Of a stretch of 64,000 bases of DNA, positions 59,578-64,000 are shown piece by piece. The position numbers and the translations under genes are program-made. The stretch comes from JBBSOW01 sp038259365 (lineage in GTDB: Bacteria; Actinomycetota; Actinomycetes; Propionibacteriales; Propionibacteriaceae): assembly GCA_038259365.1 (NCBI GenBank), contig JBBSOW010000004.1, forward strand, positions 13,094-77,093, written 5' to 3'. Within the stretch, counting starts at the first letter, position 1. Each line of letters starts with the position of its first letter. The notes under the pieces were generated by a model. It had not been told where the DNA came from. It did not search any database and saw only the letters and a list, made by a program, of their open reading frames with translations.

Positions 59578-59812
59578 CGTCGCCCTGAATCCAGAGCGGC
59601 ATACAACATCTCGTCGGTCACGACGGTGTCCCCGCGTGAGACGAGGCGGCCGTCCGCCTCACGTTCGAGTCGTGCAGTGCGGCCGCCAGGGGTGATATGA
59701 ACCCCGCTCCCGTAGGCCGCGATATCCACGCTGCTACTGGAGTCAGGCCCAAGGCGTCGCACAGCGGCTTGGGCAACACCACTCGCCCAGCCGAATCGAT
59801 CACGGCATCCAT
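59574..59812 (-). pseudogene. Frameshifted AbrB/SpoVT-type antitoxin gene
   Basis: ATG 59812 reads MDAVIDSAGRVVLPKPLCDALGLTP, an AbrB swapped-hairpin start (split here: MDAVIDSAGRVVLP, then KPLCDALGLTP). Near 59737 the frame must shift by one base to continue as SSSSVDIAAYGSGVHITPGG and RLVSRGDTVVTDEMLYAALD, ending GRR. A single lost base explains it. It precedes a truncated PIN gene, so the pair is a dead vapBC locus unless the shift is a sequencing error. Confidence 0.65.
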
Positions 59813-59974
59813 GGGATTGGGATACCAGTGAGATCCCACTACTACCCGACCCTTCTCGAAGGCGCCGGCGCGGCAACCATCCGAAACGGCCTCGTAGTCG
59901 ACGATCCGACACCCGGTGGACCCTCGGCGGTATTGCCAATGGGGTGGCTCCACCGCCGTCTCCGTTCCCGTTCG

Positions 59975-61540
59975 TTAAACTTCTCCCTTCTTCAGCGCAT
60001 CGGCCAGGTACTCCGCCTGCCGGATGGCGAGGGCCACGATCGTCAGGGTGGGGTTCGCGGCGGCGCCTGAGGTGAACTGGGAGCCGTCGGAGATAAAGAG
60101 GTTCGCCACGTCGTGTGCCCGGCCCCACTTGTCGACCACGCCGTCCTCCGGCCGTTCGCTCATGCGGGCGGTACCGAGGTTGTGAGTGGAGGGGTAGGGG
60201 GTCGTGCGGTGGGTGGAGACGGCGCCGACGGAGCAGTAGAGCTTTTCGGCCGCCCGGTAGGCGTGCTCGCGCATCGCCACGTCGTTGGCGTGATCGTCGA
60301 AATTCACGTTGGCGACGGGCAGGCCGTGCTGATCGGTGACGGTGGAGTTCAGCGTGACGGCGTTGGACTCCTGCGGCATGTCTTCGCCGATCAGCCAGCA
60401 GCCGGCCATCTTGGCGTAGTCGTCCAGGAGCTTTGCGAACTCTGGCCCCCACGCCCCCGGCTCGACGAAGCTCGCCATGAACGCCGGACCCAGGGAGATC
60501 GTCTGGATGTAGTAACCACCGGCAAAGCCACGCGCCGGATTGTGCACCGACTCGTCGGTGATGCACCCCGCCATCGTCTCGCCGCGGTACATGTGAACCG
60601 GCTCGTCGAATTGGGCGTACACGCTGCCGGTCATGTGGCGCATGTAGTTGCGGCCGACCTGCCCAGAGCTGTTCGCGAGACCGTCGGGGAACATCGACGA
60701 GGAACTGAGGTGCAGCAGGCGGGGCGTCTCGATCGAGTTACCGGCGACACACACCACCTTGGCCGCCTGGCGATGCAGGTTGTCCTCCGCGTCGAGATAG
60801 AGGACCGCGTTCACTCGGCCGTCGCGGCCGTGCAGAATCTGCGCCACGTGGGAGTCGGGCCGCAGGTCCAGCAGGCCGGTCTCCAAGGCCCGCGGGATCT
60901 CGCGGACCATCGTCGACCATTTGGAGCGGTTCTTGTCGCCCTGGAAGTTGAACCCGTCCTGGATCGAGGCCGGGCGGCCGTCGTAGGGCTCGGCGTTCGT
61001 GGCGTAGGGGCCGGTGGCGTAATGCCGGTAGCCGACGTTCTCGGCACCCGCCGCCAGAACCTTGTAGTTGTTGTTCGCCGGCAGCGGCGGACGGCCACCG
61101 GTATGGGTGGATCCCAGCGCGTCCTCGGCCCGCGCGTAGTAGGGCTCGAGTTCGGCCAACGAGATCGGCCAGTCGATGAGGTTCGCCCCGTCGATGCGGC
61201 CGTAGGTGCCGCGGGCCCTAAACTCGTGCGCCTTGAACCGGGGGGTGGCGCCGGACCAGTGGGTCGTGGTGCCACCCACCGCCTTGACGATCCAGGCGGG
61301 CAGGTTCGGGAAGTCTTGGGCGATGCGCCAGGAGCCCGACGTGGTGCGGGTGTCGGTCCAGGCCATCTGATTGAAGGCCTCCCACTCGAGGTTCATGTAG
61401 TCCTCGTTGCGCAGGTAGGGGCCCGCCTCCAGCACGACGCACTCGATCCCCTGCTTGGTCAGCTCGTAGGCGAGGGTGCCCCCGCCGGCGCCGGAGCCGA
61501 CGATGACGACGGTCTCGGTGTCGTGGTCGATGGTGCTCAT
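59975..61540 (-). CDS. GMC-family FAD-dependent oxidoreductase
   Basis: 521 residues. FAD-binding VVIVGSGAGGGTLAYELTKQ near residue 12, VVLEAGPYL, GGTTTHWSGATPRF, and the C-terminal active-site block THNLGTARMSE plus AAANPTLTIVALAIRQAEYL. It resembles the large subunit of gluconate 2-dehydrogenase-type enzymes and oxidises a sugar or alcohol. No signal peptide is seen, so it is probably cytoplasmic. Its start overlaps the subunit-3 gene stop by 4 nt. The electron acceptor is unknown: there is no cytochrome gene nearby. Confidence 0.92.
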   Translation of the reverse strand: MSTIDHDTETVVIVGSGAGGGTLAYELTKQGIECVVLEAGPYLRNEDYMNLEWEAFNQMAWTDTRTTSGSWRIAQDFPNLPAWIVKAVGGTTTHWSGATPRFKAHEFRARGTYGRIDGANLIDWPISLAELEPYYARAEDALGSTHTGGRPPLPANNNYKVLAAGAENVGYRHYATGPYATNAEPYDGRPASIQDGFNFQGDKNRSKWSTMVREIPRALETGLLDLRPDSHVAQILHGRDGRVNAVLYLDAEDNLHRQAAKVVCVAGNSIETPRLLHLSSSSMFPDGLANSSGQVGRNYMRHMTGSVYAQFDEPVHMYRGETMAGCITDESVHNPARGFAGGYYIQTISLGPAFMASFVEPGAWGPEFAKLLDDYAKMAGCWLIGEDMPQESNAVTLNSTVTDQHGLPVANVNFDDHANDVAMREHAYRAAEKLYCSVGAVSTHRTTPYPSTHNLGTARMSERPEDGVVDKWGRAHDVANLFISDGSQFTSGAAANPTLTIVALAIRQAEYLADALKKGEV

Positions 61541-62124
61541 GCGTTTCTCCTCCCGGTTCCGGCGCTTCCTGATGAGGCGCTGCTCTGTCCGGCCGGGACG
61601 GCCGCTCCCTGGGTGCTCCGCGTGCTGGCAGCAGTTGGCAGGTCAGAGACGACGTCGGTCAGCGGATCGCCGTCGTAGGCCTCGATCCGCGCGTCGGGCA
61701 GCCAGTCGAGGTCGTCGAAACCGCGGTCGACGTAGCCCCCCATGTCGAAGGACGGCCCCTCGTAGCCGAGCGCTTCCCAGACCTCTTCGTCCTCGTAAAA
61801 GTTCACCACGACCGTCTGCCGCACGAAGCCGAAGAAGGTGGTGTGCTGGACACGTAGCAGAACCAGGTGGGCCTGCTGCGGGGTTAATTCGTGAAAACGA
61901 CCGTCGGTGAGGCCCTGCAAAGAGTCCAGCCCCTGCGCGAGCTTGAGCTTCATCCACGTGCTCTCGCCCGCCCGGTTCTCCACCGTGGCCGCCGCGCGCT
62001 CGTAGGCGGAGTCCGGCACGCCCTCGTGGGGGAACGCCGCCTTGATGAGCGCGATCAACGTGCGTGTGCCTTCAACTGTTCCTTCGACGTCGTTGACTAC
62101 GTCGCCGCTCTGCGATGAGTTCAT
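61537..62124 (-). CDS. Gluconate 2-dehydrogenase subunit 3-like protein
   Basis: 195 residues. LIALIKAAFPHEGVPDSAYE, QLTPQQAH-like ELTPQQAHLVLLRVQHTTFF and ALGYEGPSFDMGGYVDRGFD are signatures of the small partner (subunit 3) of GMC dehydrogenases. The usual Tat signal is missing; the N-terminus is MNSSQSGDVVNDVEGT. A Ser/Ala/Gly-rich tail follows. AAAGGAG precedes ATG 62124. Coupled to the GMC gene. Confidence 0.88.
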   Translation of the reverse strand: MNSSQSGDVVNDVEGTVEGTRTLIALIKAAFPHEGVPDSAYERAAATVENRAGESTWMKLKLAQGLDSLQGLTDGRFHELTPQQAHLVLLRVQHTTFFGFVRQTVVVNFYEDEEVWEALGYEGPSFDMGGYVDRGFDDLDWLPDARIEAYDGDPLTDVVSDLPTAASTRSTQGAAVPAGQSSASSGSAGTGRRNA

Positions 62125-62168
62125 GACATCTCCTTTCCACGGCTTCCTCGGCCAGTGAGACTCATCTC

Positions 62169-62211
62169 AACCTAGGCAGCCGATGCCCCGGCGGCAACGG
62201 TAATTATCACC
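62169..62211 (-). promoter_or_regulatory. Promoter and palindrome upstream of the GMC operon
   Basis: On the minus strand TTGCCG (62197-62192) and TAGGTT (62174-62169) are 17 nt apart. An imperfect palindrome GGTGATAATTACC (62211-62199) lies directly upstream of the -35 box, where a regulator, perhaps the IclR protein encoded next door, could bind. Confidence 0.5.
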
Positions 62212-62250
62212 GGGCGAGAAGCTCGGCGAGCAACAATCCTTGGCCTCGCG

Positions 62251-63042
62251 TTAGGCGTGAGGGCCGCCCAGCCGGTACACGCGGCCGGCGCGGTACGCGC
62301 AGGCCCGCACCCGTTCCTCGACGTGACGGGTTCTGCCGGCGAAGGCGGCGACGGGCGCGGACACCGCCACGGAGCCGATGAGCCCACCGTCGTCCGCCCT
62401 AATCGCCGCGGCGACGCAGTCGGTCCCGAGCTGAAACTCCTGGTGCTCCCAGGCGATGCCACGCCGGGCGACCTCGTCCAGCTGGCCACGCAGCGTTTCG
62501 GGGCCGGTGATCGTGCGGGCGGTGTGGGCCCGCAGCTCCGCGGCCGCGAGGTAGGCGTCACGTTGTTCGATCGTCAGGGAGCCAAGCCCCATCTTGCCGA
62601 AGGCAGTGGCGTGTGGGCTCTCGTGGAAGCCGAAGCCCATCGGAGTCAGGCGCGGAAACTGTGGCGAATCGGCGACGAGGGTGACGACGAAGTCGGTGCC
62701 ACGGTGGATCGCCAGATACGCGGCCATTCCGAGTTCGCGGTGCAGGGCGTGCACCTCTGCCCGGACCCCTCGCGGGATCGCGAGGTCCTCGTGAAGTCCC
62801 ACCGCGAGGCGGTGCAGCCGGTAGCCGAGCGCAAAACGCTTCTCGCTCTTCAGGTGCACGAGGTATTCGGCGCGCATCAACTCCTGGGCGATCCGGTACA
62901 CCGTGGGAAGCGGAATCTCGGTGGCGTCGGCGATGGTGCGCGCGGTGCTGCTGCCACGTTCGGCGACGAATTCGAGCACCGCGAAGGCGCGGGCGACATG
63001 GCCGGCGGTAGAGCCGTCTCCGCGTTCGTGAATCCGCTCCAT
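62251..63042 (-). CDS. IclR-family transcriptional regulator
   Basis: 263 residues. Winged HTH at about 12-75 (HVARAFAVLEFVAERGSSTA, ATEIPLPTVYRIAQELMRAE) and a C-terminal effector domain (ESPHATAFGKMGLGSLTIEQ, GIAWEHQEFQLGTDCVAAAI). AAGGGG precedes ATG 63042. Located between the GMC/subunit-3 operon (same strand, downstream) and the divergent monooxygenase gene, so these are the likely targets. Confidence 0.92.
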   Translation of the reverse strand: MERIHERGDGSTAGHVARAFAVLEFVAERGSSTARTIADATEIPLPTVYRIAQELMRAEYLVHLKSEKRFALGYRLHRLAVGLHEDLAIPRGVRAEVHALHRELGMAAYLAIHRGTDFVVTLVADSPQFPRLTPMGFGFHESPHATAFGKMGLGSLTIEQRDAYLAAAELRAHTARTITGPETLRGQLDEVARRGIAWEHQEFQLGTDCVAAAIRADDGGLIGSVAVSAPVAAFAGRTRHVEERVRACAYRAGRVYRLGGPHA

Positions 63043-63087
63043 CGCGCCCCTTTCGTGATCGCTCCATCATTGTGTATCAGTCGCCCT

Positions 63088-63102
63088 TCTCGCCTTGCGA
63101 GA
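63088..63102. promoter_or_regulatory. 15-bp palindrome between iclR-type gene and monooxygenase, candidate operator
   Basis: TCTCGC-CTT-GCGAGA, perfect 6-bp arms, in the 132-nt divergent gap. Size and symmetry suit an IclR dimer site. Confidence 0.45.
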
Positions 63103-63174
63103 TTCCTACTTCCCGAACACCTGACTGAACGGGCAGGCTGTGTCCAGATCGTTCTCCGAGCAAAGGACCCCATC

Positions 63175-63495
63175 ATGATCCACATCAACGTGAAGTTCCC
63201 CGTGAAGCCGGAGTTCGCCGACCGGTGGCCGGAGCTGTCTCGGGAGTTCACCGAAGCGACGCTGGCCGAGCAGGGCAACCTGTGGTTCGAGTGGTCGCGC
63301 AGCGTGCAGGAGCCCAACACCTTCGTTCTGATCGAGGCCTTCACCGACGAGGGTGCTGAGCCGCACGTGAAGTCCGCGCATTTCAACAAGATGCAACAGG
63401 AGTTCCCGCAGTACCTGAGCGCGACCCCGCTGATCGTCTCTCACCAGGTGGAGGGCGACGGATGGGCGCCTATGGGTGAGCTGACCGTCGAGTGA
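63175..63495 (+). CDS. Putative quinol monooxygenase (ABM domain)
   Basis: 106 residues; antibiotic-biosynthesis-monooxygenase fold: MIHINVKFPVKPEFADRWPE, LSREFTEATLAEQGNLWFEW, FVLIEAFTDEGAEPHVKSAH and FPQYLSATPLIVSHQ. Related to YgiN, which oxidises quinols without cofactors. ATG 63175 has AAAGGA upstream; the longer open frame upstream is a shadow of the IclR gene. Probably under IclR control with the GMC operon. Confidence 0.85.
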   Translation: MIHINVKFPVKPEFADRWPELSREFTEATLAEQGNLWFEWSRSVQEPNTFVLIEAFTDEGAEPHVKSAHFNKMQQEFPQYLSATPLIVSHQVEGDGWAPMGELTVE

Positions 63496-63532
63496 CGAAG
63501 GCTCCCACCTCCCGATAGGCAATAGAACAGGG

Positions 63533-63548
63533 GCCGAGAATCCTCGGC
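63533..63548 (+). terminator. Hairpin after the ABM monooxygenase gene
   Basis: GCCGAG-AATC-CTCGGC, 6-bp stem with a tetraloop, 38 nt after the stop. No U run. Confidence 0.4.
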
Positions 63549-64000
63549 ATGTGCCGAGCAATCCGGTTACGCGGTCCTTCGCAGCTCCGTCAGAGCCTGG
63601 CGGCTCGGCAGCTGGTCAGCCGGCATATCCATATAGGGTGACGGGGATAGATGGGTCCACCGGGCGGGTGCATCCACCCTCGAGCGAAGGGTCTGCTGGT
63701 CTCGATGTGGTCGAGCAGCGCCCATAGGGTGAAAAAGCGGCAGCTGTCCGAGCCGCCCTTCGGCCTGCCGCATGACGACCGTCGCCCGCGAGGCAATGAC
63801 AACCGGTAAGGCGTCGAGCTTCGACCAAGGCGACGATGGTTGTCGCCGACGATCCCACCTGCTAACTCAGTGGCGCAACAGGGCAGCCCTGCCACAGATT
63901 TGTATGCCCCTTAGAGTGGGTTGATCTTCACCTCACGTCCCGTCCCGGCACATTCCTCATCCAGACTTTCCGGCAGAATCAGATGAGAGTGAGGCCAACC
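63549..64000. other. 452 nt without a recognisable gene
   Basis: No frame gives a protein I recognise. Minus-strand frames of 68-101 residues are open (63567-63773, 63590-63895, 63616-63858) but overlap each other and have no family motif or ribosome site. The base composition is a little less GC-rich near 63890-63990. It may be remnant DNA, or the end of a gene beyond the window. Confidence 0.4.

Noticed and set aside
63567..63895. A PIN-type toxin or transposase fragment on the minus strand
   Set aside because: Three overlapping frames are open, none has PIN acidic residues in order or transposase motifs, and no inverted repeats flank it.
1..64000. CRISPR array, tRNA or rRNA gene, or insertion sequence
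   Set aside because: No regularly spaced repeat set, no cloverleaf-like block and no transposase-like frame was seen. The only tandem repeat found has 2.4 short units.

Overview
The window is GC-rich (roughly two thirds G+C) and comes from an actinobacterium. Three things point there. It carries actinobacterial marker genes: mycothiol deacetylase mshB, an F420-type luciferase-like oxidoreductase, a DUF3117 protein and a 7Fe ferredoxin. It keeps the gene order sigE-rseA-htrA-tatB, with glgC/glgM, dapD/dapE, mrp and corA nearby, much as in Mycobacterium tuberculosis. And at least fourteen genes have a TANNNT -10 box ending exactly 6-7 nt before the start codon, the signature of leaderless mRNAs. 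I cannot fix the family from sequence alone.

Layout. 0-3.4 kb: an RNB ribonuclease (cut by the window edge), a coiled-coil zinc-ribbon protein and a Bcr/CflA exporter. 3.4-10.5 kb (minus): a seven-gene assimilatory sulfate reduction operon, sirA-cysH-cysD-cysN-sirC-like-TSUP-cbiX, every junction overlapping by 1-4 nt, preceded by an unlisted 28-residue leader peptide, hairpins and a 10-bp inverted repeat. 10.5-13 kb: a histidine phosphatase, a frame-broken DUF4240-like pseudogene and a HicBA toxin-antitoxin pair. 13-19.4 kb: pepP-corA, a stress protein, a soluble MgtE-like protein with a DUF1003 membrane protein, and mrp. 19.4-23.5 kb (minus): sigE, an anti-sigma factor fused to an RseB-like domain, htrA and tatB, an envelope-stress module. 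23.5-40 kb: lysine/diaminopimelate genes (dapA, dapE, dapD, dapC) mixed with glycogen/maltose-1-phosphate genes (glgC, glgM), DUF3117, DivIVA-like and LOG-like proteins, an FtsX-type ABC exporter, a membrane-anchored lysozyme-like protein, ferredoxin and a VanW protein. 40-48.4 kb (minus): SDR, flavin reductase, mshB and an oligopeptide ABC transporter operon (A-B-C-D-F). 48.5-58.7 kb: pepN, an Eis-like acetyltransferase, an F420-type oxidoreductase, an MFS transporter, a NUDIX-ASCH fusion, a VapBC pair, an esterase and an MDR reductase. 58.8-64 kb: an unknown protein, a decayed AbrB/PIN pair, a GMC oxidoreductase with its subunit-3 partner, an IclR regulator, an ABM-type monooxygenase and about 450 nt with no recognisable gene.

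How it works together. The sulfate operon runs from sulfate activation through APS and sulfite reduction to sulfide. Its last three genes supply parts of siroheme synthesis (dehydrogenase and chelatase) and a TauE/SafE permease. dapA, dapD, dapC and dapE cover most of the succinylase route to lysine and peptidoglycan. The sigE module and VanW and lysozyme-like proteins concern the envelope. The most unusual items are the sulfate-operon leader, the possible AUC start of the zinc-ribbon gene, a leaderless 11-codon ORF coupled to the lysozyme-like gene, the anti-sigma/RseB fusion, the NUDIX-ASCH fusion, and a predicted cytoplasmic GMC/subunit-3 pair without a cytochrome gene.
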